A DNA stretch of 64,000 bases from Phoebastria nigripes (lineage: Eukaryota; Chordata; Aves; Procellariiformes; Diomedeidae): assembly GCA_035582835.1 (NCBI GenBank), contig JAYKAV010002464.1, positions 62,001 through 126,000 on the forward strand. Direction: 5' to 3'. Of the stretch, positions 1 through 13,509 are shown one piece after another. The translations under genes were made by a program, and so were the position numbers. Position 1 is the stretch's first letter, and each line of letters opens with the position of its first letter. The notes under the pieces were generated by a model. The model was not told the DNA's origin. It saw nothing but the letters and a program-made list of their open reading frames with translations, and searched no databases.

Positions 1-284
1 CCTACCTGCATCTAGCATTTCCACAAGCAGTAAGAACACTCCAGTTCAACTAGCAAAGCTTAAGGTACCAGCAACTGCTTTATGGACCCTGCGTACATAT
101 GTATATAATGTGCGAAGTGCCAGTGCTTTCTGCAGCAGAGGCATAAACTGTCAAGCTGAGGTGCTATCAGCAAGCAATTGTGTCCTATGGTCACCCCACA
201 CTGTCACAGACCACAGTTTGCTATGAAAGTGACCCAGGTTGGGAAGCAACACAGCAAAGCCCAGAAAGAATCAGCTTTACTTAC
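1..284 (-). other. DERL3: Part of the last DERL3 intron; final exon off-window
   Basis: The exon ending at 285 is followed on the minus strand by a good donor (GTAAGT), and no derlin C-terminal sequence (the usual acidic, proline-rich end with a DPNY-type motif) is readable between 284 and 1. This stretch is therefore intron, and the last coding exon should lie just beyond the left edge. Confidence 0.7.
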
Positions 285-3200
285 AGGATGCCGGGGGTTA
301 ACAGCAACTTCTTTCCTCCAGGCTGGTTGGGGAAAACATCTTCCAAGAAATAATAGATGTGACCCACTGCAATCCCTGGGGAGAGAAGTCACCAAGGTCA
401 GGCCCAGCTGTGACTCCTTTGCCAGATGAACCAGAGCTGCTGGGAGCTTAAGCAGGATGAAGCTCCAAGAACCCCTCAGCTGCGTACCCACGCCCCAGCT
501 CCCACCAGTGCCACCTGTGCTGCAGTGCCAGAGGGCCAGGCTGTTTGCTGTGATTGGCACACAAGCAGGCAGGGAGCCTCTCAGCCTGAAAGCAGCACCA
601 GGCACCCAGGAGACGAGACACAGCACAAGTGTCAGGCAGAGCTCACCATACCCAACTTCTGCCCCTGGGGAAGACACAGCAAAATGCAGGTCACAAGCAA
701 GAGCTCGGGCACGAGGCTGGCCACCCAGCAACCTCAGCCAGCTCAATTTAGGAAACCCACCATCTTAAATGAGATGAAACCAAGAGACGGTGCTGGTGCC
801 CCAGTAGCATCTATGAGAATAGAGAGCACTGTGGCTGCAAAGTGCCCTTGTTCCCAGCACCCACCAGCTTTGACATACCCAGTAAGTCGATGATGATGGA
901 GTTGCCCAGGAGCAGAGAGAATCCCATCAGGACCCAGGGCAAGAAGGGGGCCTGGAAGTTAAGAAGCCCAAAGAAGTTCATGCGGATGTAAGGGTTCCTG
1001 CGACTCCACACGTACACCAGCATGATGGTGAAAGCCTGGCCCAGGAAAAACAGGCTGGCAAAGAGTCCAAATAGCTAGGAACTACTGAGTCAAGGAAAAA
1101 CCTACCCACCCTGTGCACCACCTCCAGGCAGCACAGGGTGCCTTGTGACTAGGAAACCCAGAACTACAGGCAGCTGATCACAGCATGCAAGACATTGCCC
1201 ATGCCACCAAACCTTTCCTGGGCTGGCTGAGATGTACTGACCCCCCTGCCCCGCACACCACGTTTCCCTCCCTGCCACCCCAGAACAAGACACTCTGGAG
1301 TGGCACGCTGCTCACTCCTTAAGCTGCTGTCTGCAACCACCAGAGACCAGGGAGCTCATATAATCACCTCTACAAAGTGACCATCAAAAGCGACCTTCAG
1401 AGAAGGGCCTTCACATTCTTACAGCACTCGGGACGTGGCACATATTAACAACTAGCTCACATCCAGTATCTACCTTCTACAGAAGAATTTCAGCAGTGAG
1501 ATGGCTCTTGCAATTCACAGCCCTCTTCTCCAGAACACAAGGAGACAGCCAGAGGCAAAAAATTCCCCTGCCCTTGTTGTAGTTGGACTCCAAATCCACC
1601 TATGGCCAAGTGCGTGGCTGCTGCAGGCACCTGGACACTGACTAGCCAAACACCTGAGGATGGCCAACAGCCATGAGAGTTCACACAGCTTCATGCAGAG
1701 CTCTGTGGGGAGAGCAGTGCTCTGAGCCATCTGCATAAGACATTCAGAAAAGGTTTTATGCTTGGGAGGGAGATATTTCTCCCTATCAGACTATTTTGTC
1801 CTACAATAAAAGAACTTCTTAAGATGTGTTACCGTATCTCCAGCCACTGACAGGTTGCAAGGACAGAGTGCTGGGCTCACGCTGCCTGATGTGCTGACGG
1901 CAGACAGTATGTGGGCACACCACTCCTTGTCCTTATGGCTCCATGTTCTTCCCTTCAGCTGCAGCTTGGTTTTCTGAGACAGCCTCATGCCAATCGTAGC
2001 AGCGCTGCAGTGTGCTCCACCCACCAGAGCTCAGACACAGTTGCCCTGCCGCAGCTGGACAGTTTCTCACAGAGCATAACAAGGGGCTTCCTTTCAGGCT
2101 GAGCTTCCCGAGCACACTGCCACATGTCCTCTTCTGGGATCAGGCAGCCCATCCCCTTGCCAGGTGCATCAGCACTTCTGCGGACACCAACACAAGTACA
2201 GGCAGCTTTTCCTGTATTTTGCTTCTGCTCTAAGCATACTGGGTGAGGCACAGGCCAGGAGACATGGGTGAGCAAGATGAGGAGCACTAGCTGTGCCATA
2301 CAGCCAGAAGCTGCCCCTCCACCACATGCTCAGCAGAGCTCTCCCAAGCCTCAGGGCATGAGCCTGGCAGGCCTGGGGTACAACAAGGCTCTCTGCCCCA
2401 TGGCACCAAGAAGGTTCACAAGCCAGCTGTCCTGGTCAGCAGGCAGGTACCTGCTACAGCCTACACAATACAGCCAGGATACAGAGCGCCAGCAGACAAG
2501 CCCCACACTATCCACAGCATCTCAGAAGACACCAAAGAGCCTCAACCAACTCAAAAGGATANTGTCATGAGAAACCCTCCGAAGAGGAACATGAAGACAA
2601 AGTCAGCCGTCCTTCCACGGAAGGAGCCTTCTTCTAGCATGCGGCAGTACCTGTACCTGAGAGCAGGAGAGAAGGGGGGTTGCAGTATAGGAAATTAACA
2701 GCTGGCCACCCTGTGTCCCCACAGCATGACTTTATGGGGAATAAGCCAGCTGCAAGCTATTTCATCACAGGAAGCTGTCAGCCAGGTGTCCAAGCCCCAG
2801 AGCAGAACAGTGCAAACTTCACCTCATACCACTGACCCCAGGGAAAGAAAGAGGCATCTGCTGTGCTCCAGCCAGAGCTCACCCCAGGAATGGGCACTGC
2901 TCTCCAGCATGAGCCGCAGCAGCACTGCCAGCTTCTTCAGCCTTTTGGCAGGGGCTGCCCTGCAGCAAGCAGAGGTGGAGATGCAGGAGGTGGCCACAGT
3001 TGTCAGGGGAATGGCTTCAATTCAGACCAAAAAAGCCAAGGGAAGAATCCACAGCCCTAGACTGCTGCCAAGACAAATCAGCCTGGGGAGGAAGATGGAT
3101 GGGGGGAATCGCATCTAAGCCAAAAAGGGAGCAGAGAGCTTCACTGAGACCAAAGGATACAGAAATATCATGTTGAAAAAGAAACTGAATCCCAGGGGCC

Positions 3201-4198
3201 CAAAAAAGAGGAAGTTGGTGATCAGCCTCCATATCTGAAAGAGAAGAGAGAGGAGAGAGAAAAGGAGGTAGACAGACAGGTCTCTCCCCATCACACGTAC
3301 AGCAGCCCATCGCCCTATCCACTGGAGATGCCCTGACATGCACCTGTCCACTCAGAACTACCCCAGGACACCAGACAGCTGCAACACCTTCACGTGGGAC
3401 CTCCCTCCATTGTCCACGTCCGAGTACCTTGCCCTTCTAGGTGTGGGAAAGAAAACTTCTCTATTTTTCTGGAAGGGACGAACAGCCACGATTCAGTACC
3501 CAGAGCCAAGGTAAATCACTGTTCATGCCTCTCTACAATAAAGCCTTCCCCACCCAGCCTGACATCAGCTGGCCTAACATCTCTGTGTCACAGAAGAGGA
3601 AGAGACAGGTTTTGAGTAAAGGAAAAAAGGAAATGCCAAGATGGTGTATAGCAGGGAAAGGCTGGAAGAAGTTGCCTCCATCCAGGCGTCTGTGACAAGA
3701 GGGGACACCATGATGGCGACCCAGCTCCCGCCAATCAGAGAAGGTTGGAGTAGTGGGAAAGAAGCCCCTTGGGATCACACAGCTCTCCCTGACCACCCTG
3801 GTGAGCGGGACACCCAGGGCCCAGCCTGTCACACCCACCCCTCGCTGGGAAGGGGCAAGAGGGGCCCCGAAGCCCGGGCAAGGCCTCACCTGGAACTTCC
3901 TGAAGATGAGGTCGGGGTTGAAGTACAGCTGGAAGGGGGTGATGAACTCCAGCTGCTGTGAGAGACAGGCAGGGCAGCTGCCACCCGCTGCCGGGCACCC
4001 ACTGCCCTCCGCCAGCCCCGGGGCTCCCCCACCACAGCGCCCCCTCAGGGACCCTGACCTCCCCGCCACAGCCTCCCCCCCCGCAGGGACCCCGCGCGCC
4101 CTCACCACGGCGGCGGTGGTGAGCACGCAGGCGGTGGTGTAGGCCCGCGTCACGGCCGGCATGCCCAGGTACTCCTGCGCGAAGCCCTGGTAGGCCAT
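285..4198 (-). CDS. DERL3: Derlin-3, ER membrane protein of ER-associated degradation (exons 1-6, 3' end missing)
   Basis: Derlins are rhomboid-like pseudoproteases of the ER membrane that help retrotranslocate misfolded proteins for ER-associated degradation. Minus-strand exons are 4198-4106, 3955-3890, 3234-3161, 2656-2563, 1074-879 and 375-285. They join in frame to 204 codons plus two bases; derlin-2/3 proteins are about 235-240 residues, so roughly 30 residues are off-window. The start ATG at 4198 opens [16 protein letters not shown], a typical derlin N-terminus. The WR motif begins exon 3 (IWRLITNF), [16 protein letters not shown] is in exon 4, [19 protein letters not shown] in exon 5, and the GxxxG motif (GIAVG) spans the exon 5/6 junction before [16 protein letters not shown]. 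All introns are GT/AG, except that the first base of the exon 4 donor is an N at 2562. Derlin-2 is close in sequence; the name DERL3 rests mainly on its position head-to-head with SLC2A11, as in human. Confidence 0.93.
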
Positions 4199-4850
4199 GG
4201 TGCACAGCGACAGCGCCCAGCCGCGCCGCGGGCCCTTTAACAGCCCCCCACGCGCCGCCGCCGCCGCCACGCCCCCGCGGGCCGCGCCCGACCAATCCCG
4301 ACGCGACAGGCGGCGCGAGCTGTCCAATCGGAGTGCGCCTCATGCCCTCGGCCTCCACCCGCCGCCAACCCGGAATGGACCCGCCGCAGCAGGTGACGGG
4401 CCGGGAGGGGGAGAGCTCCTGGGGTGCCGCCCCCTGGAGGCGGGGCGAGCCTCCGTAGCCAATGGCAGCGGGCAGTCCAGTGACAAGTGGTTGAGGGAAG
4501 GCGGGGAAGGGAAAGGGCAGGTCACGTGCCTCCCAGGAGACGGCCAATCAGCGGGAGAGAAGGGTGAAACATTGGGGCTGGGGCGGGCCAGTGGGGCGTG
4601 GCTGCGGGTGCGCGCGCTGCACGTGGGGCTGTGCGGGCTGGGGCAGCTCCGGCCCCCCTGGGCCGCGGGGCTCGCCGCGCCTGGGCCGCGGGGCGGTGAC
4701 CTGCCGGGCGGTGGAAGCCTCCGCCCGGCTCCTGCGGCGGCCGAGGGAGCCGCGGTGCGCTCAGCTCTGGTCCCCCGCGGCCGGCCCCTCGGCATGCGAG
4801 AGCCGGGGGGGTCTCAGCGGGTTATTCCTGTGACCTGGGAACACCCGGTT
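3800..4850. promoter_or_regulatory. CpG-island promoter of DERL3, possibly bidirectional
   Basis: This stretch is very rich in G+C and CpG compared with the AT-rich sequence to the right, and it contains DERL3 exons 1-2 and the DNA upstream of the DERL3 start. CCAAT boxes lie at 4292, 4324, 4459 and 4544 on the plus strand and one in reverse orientation (ATTGG) at 4571. A GTCACGTG E-box is at 4521-4528, and GC boxes follow around 4580-4600. Several CCAAT boxes in a CpG island between divergent genes suit an NF-Y-driven bidirectional promoter. Transcription to the right is inferred, not shown. Confidence 0.7.
4375..4392 (+). other. SLC2A11: Candidate distal first coding exon of SLC2A11 copy A
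   Basis: An ATG with a purine at -3 and G at +4 opens six codons (MDPPQQ) followed directly by CAG/GTGACG, a usable donor in phase 0. Copy A exon 2 begins in phase 0 and has no certain first exon nearby. Joining the two would give 495 residues, close to the roughly 496 of human GLUT11. The distance is about 12.6 kb. Against it: the donor is not strong, and short phase-0 candidates are easy to find by chance in GC-rich DNA. Confidence 0.33.
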
Positions 4851-6049
4851 GCTTGGAGGGAGAGGGACGCGCTGCTGAGAGCTGGGCTGTGGAAAGGGGC
4901 TCACTGTGTGAGTGCCTCAGCTGGAGTGCCAGGTGCCTTACTGGTCAAAAGGGTCTTGCCTTCACTAATGCACAAAGGGCTTTGGGTTTTTAGTAATTCA
5001 TGCTAAAACCTCTACTTCCTCTTGGCTGGAGCAACGAGGCGCTTCCCCGAGCTGTGCGAGATCGCACCAGGCAGTGCAAGGTTGCTGGAAGAAGCCAAGA
5101 GACGGCGTGGTTCCGCCAGGTGCAGTGGGTCAGGCGCCAGCTCAGNGGTGCCCTGGGGAATGGTGACAGCATTTGCATTCAGCTCTCAAGGAGAGAGCCG
5201 AGCGTCTCTGCTCCCCACATAACTGTGTCAAATATATTACAAAACACCCTTTGAAAGGATGATCTGATGAAGGTCTGCATAAACCTGACATCCTCCACTC
5301 TTGTGCTGATTATGCTTTCCAGAGCTGTCTGCCGTGCTCAGGAGTCAGGGCTAACGTTACAGCCACCCTGGTTTCAGATGGAGGAATGGGCCTGGTGTTG
5401 GGTTTCTGCAGGAGAAGGTTAAGCTGTCATCAGAGCCTTAATGAGCCCTGAGATTTGCCTTTAAACCCTCAGTTAATGGGAAATGAAATCACCAGTGGGG
5501 GAGGGAGTCTTTGTGTTTTCCATCACCTCCACCCTGACTGCCCTTTGATGAAGAACAAAACCCAGCTGGAAGATGAGGGGATAGGAGGTTAAAGCAACAT
5601 ATTGGGGGAGAAGATGAGAGACAGATGGGCACTCGTGAGACCAGGGGACAGGTTCCTGAGTGCCCTGGGCGCTGTGGTGCTGAGAGCCGTTTCTGGCTTC
5701 TCTGGGGGGAAGGAGAAACCGCTTCAGGTCAGAGCTGTATCAGGGATCCTGGGAATGGAGTCGAGGGGGGGAACTGGAACCTTGAACTGCAGCAGTGTCA
5801 ATAAGCTTGGCTGTGTTGTTATAGGCTTTTGGTGGGAGCTGGGATGGATGTAAGAGCTCTGGCAGGTGAGAAGAGCTGAGCTTACAAGGAAAGACAACTC
5901 CTCATCAGGGCCAGGAGCTCTGCAAAGGGCTGCCCATATTTATGTGGCTATTTCAGCCCAAATGCCCCGCTGCTGCAGCTTGGCCCTTCAGCATGCCGCA
6001 GAGCTTGTAGCCCCAGCAGAAGGGGCAACTGAGTCGAAGAACTGAGAGT

Positions 6050-6085
6050 GAATAAATGAATAATGAATGAAATAAATGAATAAAT
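6050..6085. repeat. Short AATAAATGA-type tandem repeat
   Basis: Imperfect repeats of ATAAATGA/AATGAATG run for about 36 bp. It is a simple microsatellite with no sign of function. Confidence 0.7.
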
Positions 6086-9000
6086 ATCCTACTCCTTTGG
6101 ATGGGGGAGTAGAGGTTTCCTATCTGCTCTCACTGCCTGCGGGCAATGCCAGCCAGAAGCTGAATTCAAGCACTGTGATTCCTGCCCCTTCCTTGTTTGA
6201 ACCAAGGCTGGAGATGAATGTTGGGAGCCTCTTTGCTGGTCATCATCCTGAAGCTCAGGCTCACTAGCTCCACAAAGATGAGAATCCAAATGATCAATCT
6301 CACTGCCTGTGGAGGACTATGTACAAATCAGACATTGCATGAAATCTAAAAAAAGTCATCAGTTTCTCATTTTTCTTCTTTCCCTTGTTTGCCAGCCAAA
6401 ACTGGAGAACTCTACTTGTCCAGGCTTCCACTTAAGGCCTTCTTTTCTAAGATTCACGGGGGGAAGGGGGAGAAGTGATGAAATGCATTGGGAAGCTCAC
6501 CATCTCGCACTGGAAGAGGCCAAACAAATCTCAGTGACACCCCCAGTTCCCAGGCTGCTTTCTGCCCATGATCTCACTCCCTTCGGAGCTCAGCCAAGCT
6601 GACTTCATGCACTACAGTACGCCCAGGGGCAGCTTTAGTCTTTATTACAATCCTTGTCACATTTTATGGGTTTTCAGAATTATGTCCTTCCACGACTTCA
6701 CATCAGCCTAGCTGCATAGCTGAGTTTGCATTATACACCTTTGTAGTGATGCTGACACGCCGCCTTCTATCAAATCATGGAATCCAACTAAAAGCCCAAA
6801 AAAAGCAAACCCAAACTCTTTGTCTCAGCGGCAGGAAGGTATGAGGGCCTGCCAGAACAGAAACACTGCTCAGGAGTTTCTTTGCTGATTTCCTCCTGCC
6901 TTGTCCTATTGTCTTCCCCCTGCTCAGGGACCCAAAGCAGATGTAAGCACAGGTCTGAGCAGCAATGACNTACTGTTGCTGCCTGCCATCTTCTGGGTTC
7001 CCCTTCCTTTTGGAAGCAGTTGAATTTCACGTCAACGTGCAGCATCAGTTTCAAAACTCAAGACATCAACTCAGAGTTTCCATAAAAATATGTCTGATGC
7101 CCAGACTTCAGTCCATTTTGGATGGGCTTTGAAAAAGGTCTCTGTCTGGGGGCTCTTGGAGCTGCCTGAGGCACTAATTGGAAGAAGTCCCATCTATAAC
7201 CTTTGCTCAAGTCACTCACAGGAAGAACTGAAACACGACGATACCAGAGGCAGCTCTCTTTTCCAGACAGTATTTACACATTCTGCATCTGCAGGCTTAG
7301 TGATAGTAACCTGTTGTACTGTAAACATTTACAATCCACAAACCAACTCACAAGAAAATAGGGCTTGAAAAGAAGAACTAGTGTGTGTTGCACACTCGCC
7401 ACTGTGGATTCATTTGGCCTTTGATTTAAAAATATATCTATTTCCTGAAAGGGAATGGTTTTGAACATACACAGTGACAGACCGCTACTGGACCCTCCTG
7501 TAACCTCTGGTTTTGTTTTCCCTGTTTCTGGGGTGATTTTAAGGAACATGCAAGCATTTGCCTGGGGTTGCAGGTAAGCTTAACCCTGCAACAGAAACTC
7601 AACAGCTTCCTGTCTCAGTTTCTGCAAACCAAAATAGCAAAGAGTTAGAAAACAAAGAAAAAAGCTATTAACTCTCCTCATGAGTTAAACAGCACATAAA
7701 CCTCAAGAAGGCACATGAGCAAAGATAAATGGGCTGTTGCAGCGTTCATCTCTTTTGTTTGTAGTAAATTGTTGTGTGTAATTCATGTTTCCTGTCCATA
7801 AATGCCAGAGGAACTTGAAGACATGGAATCCATTCTAATTTAGTAAAGACAAAAACAACTCCTTTTGAGCCCATCTGGAACTTGTTTTTATCATAATTGT
7901 TTTGGGCTCAGTAACGAGTTCAAGATCTAACTGCCCTCACTAATTGTTTCAAGAATAAACAGATGCTTTGTTTAAAGGCAGCAGCTCCCATTTTGCCCAG
8001 CACAGCACTCTCTGGGGTTGCAGGATGAAAGGAGTTGTGCACCATGTCAGCACAGGCCTTAACGAGCATTGGCGCCCTCGCCAGGGGTGCTCACAGCTGA
8101 TGGGGCAGGAAACCAGCCCCCAGCCACGCACTTGATGAGTGTCCAGCCGGTGACATGTGCCCTCTGCTCTTTAACACCATTGGCATTTTGTTTGTAAATT
8201 CATCTGATGACCTTTTGCAACATGTCCTACTGTGACAAGTCATACCTGGCCTGATGACGCATAGACACCTCCTCCAGCTGGGCTATAGGGCACACAACGG
8301 AATTCATTCCCTGGCCACCTAACCCCAAGCCCCTTGGCTGGAGTAGTGCTCCATCCCCCTGCAGTAGAGCCCCAATTCTTTCCTTCATTTGAAAACAAAG
8401 ATACCTTCCCACTGCCCACTCCGAGAGACTCACCCCGCCAAGATGGGAGGCTATGCAAGTTCTGTACAAGGTCTCACCCACCCTAGTGCTCCCCAGGACA
8501 CGCCACGCCTGAGATCCCTCTTAGCCCTGGTGTACAAGAGGTTGCTGCATGACTGATGCACTGGCACTAGGAACAGATTCAGAAAGAGCAGCACTGAGCT
8601 CCCCTACAGGTGAGCCACAACAGCCAGAGGGACCTTACTGGATGGTTATTTCAGCTCTCAGACTTAGTCCTCGGTGGCATGGACAACAGCTGCCAAGAGC
8701 ACCAGATCCACCACAGAGTAGTCGCTAAGAGTTTCTGCTCCAGTTTTGGAAACAAGGCTCCATGAACCCTCTGTGCATAGATAAGCGGTGTAATCATAAC
8801 TGCCTGAGGCGCTCAAAATGTTTACTTTTCAATGTTTAATGGCCTTATATAAATTCTTCTTCATTGAAGGATTTCCTGTCCCAATCAGCTAACTCTACAG
8901 TGTGATGGCTAAAGTCAGGAGAAAGTGAATCATACAGAATTGGATGGGGTTTTTTTATTTGTTTGTTTGTTAGAAAGAGAGTAAAGATAGCACTTAGAGC

Positions 9001-12000
9001 TCAGCCCTCCAAGGACACATGGTTTGCACAGGGTTTGCTGTAAATCACAGTTTATGTTATTTTTATTTCCTGTGGTTTTTTAGTTCAAAAATATAGCTTT
9101 GCATCTGGCATATCATGAGAAAGAAGATCTCACCTACATCTCCTTGAGCAGAGCCTGATCACATATCCAAATAAAGCACCTCTTCCAAAACAGCTTCTGA
9201 TCATGAGTTGAAGACATCAAGCAAGAAAACGTCTGTCTCTCTGCACAGTTATTTTTTTCCAGTGCTTAATCATTCTTGTTAAATTCTTCTGCCTTGTGAT
9301 CTGTCCTCTACACCATAGGTCGCCTCCCACAGCTGTCAGTGGGGAATATCCTTCAAGGGCCTTTATTTTGTAACATCCATTTCATAAGCAGTGTGGCCAA
9401 ATCAACAAGAGACCTGAAAAACAATGCTTGTTTCTTATAAAAAAAGGTCTATGTTGAGCTGCACAGTAGCAGCACGTACAACTGAGCATGCTGTCAGCTG
9501 TTGAAGACCCCTGCAAGGAGTCAGAAACCATATTTATACTTTGGTTTTCACCAGAGGCAGGACTATGTCTCCTAGTGCCTCTCCATAAGCCAGGGGACAG
9601 CTCTAATAAAAAGCTCTACTTGAAGTGAGTGTTAAATAAGAAATCAGGATGAATCTGACACTCCGACACTGCTGCACATATCTTCCTCTCCTCTGACAGG
9701 AACATTCAGCAACATTTACTGCCATTTGGCAGAGTCTAAATGCTCTTCTCTTGCACACAGGAACAGAGATTTTGTTCCACCAAACAGTTCGTTCTCTCTG
9801 GCCTTCACGTCACCCAGTTTCAACTAACTGCCTGCATCAGTGTCTGTCACAAAGAAGGAAGGAAAGGGAATAGTTCAGCCACAGCATGACCTACAGCTCA
9901 CAATGGACTGAGAAAAGGGTATTTCAATTATTTTTAGTATTTTGGGCTTTCCCAGAGAAGCTCTATTGCTTATCAGGAGGATGAAATGCAGACTGCTGAT
10001 CCAATGCACAGAACATAGAGACATTCTTCTGACATCCAAAAATCTTAGCTGGCAAAGAAAAGCAGCTAGATCCCTTGGCTGTATCAGCCCTCATGTCCTC
10101 AGAGGACTCAGCTCCCATGTATCTCTGCTGGTCTGGAAAGCATCCCAGTGACTCTGTGTGGTAGCAGAAGCTCTGTCAGCATTGGGTCCCTGCCCTGAGA
10201 AACCTCTGCAATGAAGCTCATTTCCTGAAGATCTTATACAGTGTCTTGAACTTACATAAATTGTGGGTTTTTTCTAAGCAACATTAGTGAACAGAATAAT
10301 GGTGTCACAGCAGGGCACTCATTTCCTACAAAGAAAATCCATTTTAACAGCTAAGTTCCATAAACACTTCTTTCACCATAAAAACAGCAGACCTGTTGGC
10401 TGTTTCTTGAGAAGGCTGCTTGTTTGTAGATGATGTTATTTGTCTTCTGTATTCTGCAAGAGTCAGGTCAAGCAGACAGAGGTATTTTGTATTTGACTGT
10501 GATGGTCCTTACAGGAAAGAGAGAAGAGTTTACAGAAATAGCCAGGCTAGAGCTTGGGAGATAGCCAACAACAAGCCAGGGAACAACTCCAAATCTTTCC
10601 TGCGATTTACAGTGTAGTGTTTGTATGCAGAATTAATCCCGTAGATCCAAACCTTACAGATGGAAATGGGGCCCCCCTTTTTCTCCTCTTGCAGTGTAAT
10701 TGCAGTTGGTCCAGAGGATCCTGGAGTGAAAACACTCTAAAACATAGGAATCTCTCAGTGCATGGCAGATCAAAGAGCATGTGTTGATGGTGTTTCCTAA
10801 TGGTAGGATTACTACTTATTCCTGCAGTCAAATAATTACAGGCAGAGACTGCCATCACGTTCTCCAAATAACTACTCTCCCATGCTCATGGCATCATATT
10901 TCACCTTGATTATGACAGGTTTGAGTTCAGTGAAAAAGTATGTGAGGGAGGAGGGTGGTAGGTCCCCACGGCAGTGCTGGAAACCTGCTGGGTTTATGTG
11001 AAGGCTCCCAAAGCCAGGAGTTTGAGTAACTGCAGTGCAGTGGTTATACCCTGGTGACAGACCCCGAGACTGGAGATTTCTCATCTACACCAACTGCGAC
11101 TCTGAAATTGTGAGAACTTATCCTAAGGACTGAACATTGGGAATGCTGGGTTTTTTTAAGGTGCAGCAGGAAGCCAGTTAGAAACAACCAATGTGAACAC
11201 CTGTCAGCACCAAAGCACGAGTCATATAGATGCTACATAGGAGAAAAAAATCTATCCATCCACTCCTCAACAAGGCAGCTGTTACTAGAAAAAACAGAGG
11301 ACAACCTCCAGGAACTCCCACTTCCAGCTAGCCAGCTGCACACACAGATCTAGCCATAGCAACAGTCAATTTATGCCCCTTCTGGAACAGAGAGGCTTGT
11401 GAACAACCTGTGCCGCAGTCCACAGCATTTCACTGCCTACCTGCAGGACTTCACCCATCTCTTGGAGCTGCCGTAAGCTCACCTGCTATTTCCCTTCTCT
11501 GACCAGAGACTGCCATAGGCAGTTGCTTCATTTCATTGCACGACTTGCAAGCTCTCTGGTTTGACTACCACATAAAAGCACCAGGAATGAGTTTTCTCTC
11601 ATTCTGCCCTTGTGCATTGGTGTCCAGTGCCACTAGGATTTCCTTTGGACTGTGACGAATACTGCCTTCACCTTCTGTTAAATAGAAGAATGTGCCCATA
11701 TTTGCCTTGGAAAAATAAGACAATGCAATGGTCTAAGCAGGCAGTCCTTGACCAGGTCATTGCAGAAAGATATATTTCTATGTTTGACTGCAACAGAAAT
11801 GAGACAGATGGATCAGATTCATGATACTCAGGCCCAGGGAACGGATGGAGACCAGACTGCCTGGGTGAGCTGCATTCCTTTGCCTCTTATCCAATTAGAG
11901 ACATGCTTTTACAAGTTGGCCCCTGTCTAAGGAGCTAGAAATGGAATAATCCCCATCTACCTCAAAGGCTCCCATGACACATCTCGGTGACTAGAACAAC

Positions 12001-13509
12001 CAGGGACGCTCCACCTGGTAGCTGCACGCTGAAATTCCTGTATGCCATCACCTGAGGGGACAAAGACCTGCACTAGGTGGTCCCTGCTTATAAGATGCTA
12101 GGAAAAAGAAGGCTCTTGCCTAATACAGAATATGTGTTTTCCTTCCTGGAAGAGATCTACCCAAACCTGGTCTCATTCAGAGTAGAGACAGCAGGAAGAG
12201 ACGAGAGCTTTCCTTTTTGAATGTATTACTGTTCTTGATACATGCTGCCTAAACTATACATCAGTGGCTGTTAATTTGTACACTTATGTACAGTTATGTC
12301 TATTTCCCCAGTGAAGAAGTTACCGTTTGGGAAGCTGTTAGAAGTAGTTCCTCTGACCCCTGCCACAAGCCACAAGCAGCAAACTGCTGGCATGTTGGAT
12401 TCAGAGCCTAATACAGGAAATGTTTTACTTCTCCTGCCACTTAGTGGCTGCAGCTGATGCAGCACCACATCTCTACTTACACATTCGTAAGAGAATCCTT
12501 CTGCGATGCGGAACAGGTTTATATTTCCATACAGGTGTAGTAAAACCTGAGTAGGGACAAAGAGGCATTTTAAAAAAAAGTTTCACTTATTTTGAAAACT
12601 TTGAAATCTGTCAGGCCCCTCACAAATTGCTCTCTGCAGGATGAAAGGTTGTTAAAATACCATGGTTACTCCTAAAGGCCAGATATTATGTGAAACAGCA
12701 GCTTTGCTATTATTGCTGGCAATGCAATATGCCTCCATCTCCACTGGGCCCCATCTCTAGGATTCATGAGGATGCACCATTTCTCACTGCCAGGGAGTGC
12801 CTTTCTATTTTACAGAAAGAAGCAAGCCTATCATTGCTGTTACTGCTGCCTTGCTGCCTTCTGTAGCTTACATGGAAAAGGGAACCATTTCTGGAACAAT
12901 AAGCAACTACCACATGAGCCAAACCCACTACACAAGGCCTGTCAGCTACTCTGTCCCGATTAAACGATGGGTAGTTAACAAGGGAAGAGTATAAAACTCA
13001 CATGCTAGTGAAAGATAAGCCAAAAGACAAAGATGAAAGGTCACTGAAGAAGCCACTATTACAGTGGGATGAAACCTTTTCAACTCACTAGAATTCAGCT
13101 GGCGCCTCTCGGGGGTAGAGGAGGGGCTTCTACTGAGAAGCACACCACACTACTGAGTGTCACACCCACTCCCAGGGTGTGACATAAATCCATCATAGGA
13201 AGGCTCCTCCATCATGCCCCTGTGAACAACTATAGTGAAGTTCAGTTGATTCCTTGATCAATATGTCCCAAGCACAAAACCAGTTATAGTCCTTGGTATA
13301 ATCAGCCCCCATTGCCCTAAGAAGGGCTCTTCTCTCTGCCCTCTGAGCCTGTAGGGAGAAAAAGGCTTAAAGAACAGCAGGATAATGCTGGGCGAGAGGT
13401 TGTGACAACTCAAAATGAACTGAGAACACTTTGATCAGATACTCATTCTTCCCCCAGCAGCCTACTCCACCATGCCCACGTCAGCACTAGGTTTACCTGC
13501 AATGCTACA

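Noticed and set aside
204..746. 180-codon minus-strand frame around DERL3 exon 6
   Set aside because: It crosses DERL3 exon 6 in a different frame and continues into introns; the derlin frame explains the conservation.
3735..4547. Long GC-rich frames on both strands over the CpG island (up to about 270 codons)
   Set aside because: They overlap DERL3 exons 1-2 in other frames or run through introns; the composition is biased toward Arg/Gly/Pro/Ala as expected from CpG-rich DNA, and no domain is visible.
4198..4600. ER-stress response element (CCAAT-N9-CCACG) for DERL3
   Set aside because: Each CCAAT box was checked; none has CCACG at the required spacing.
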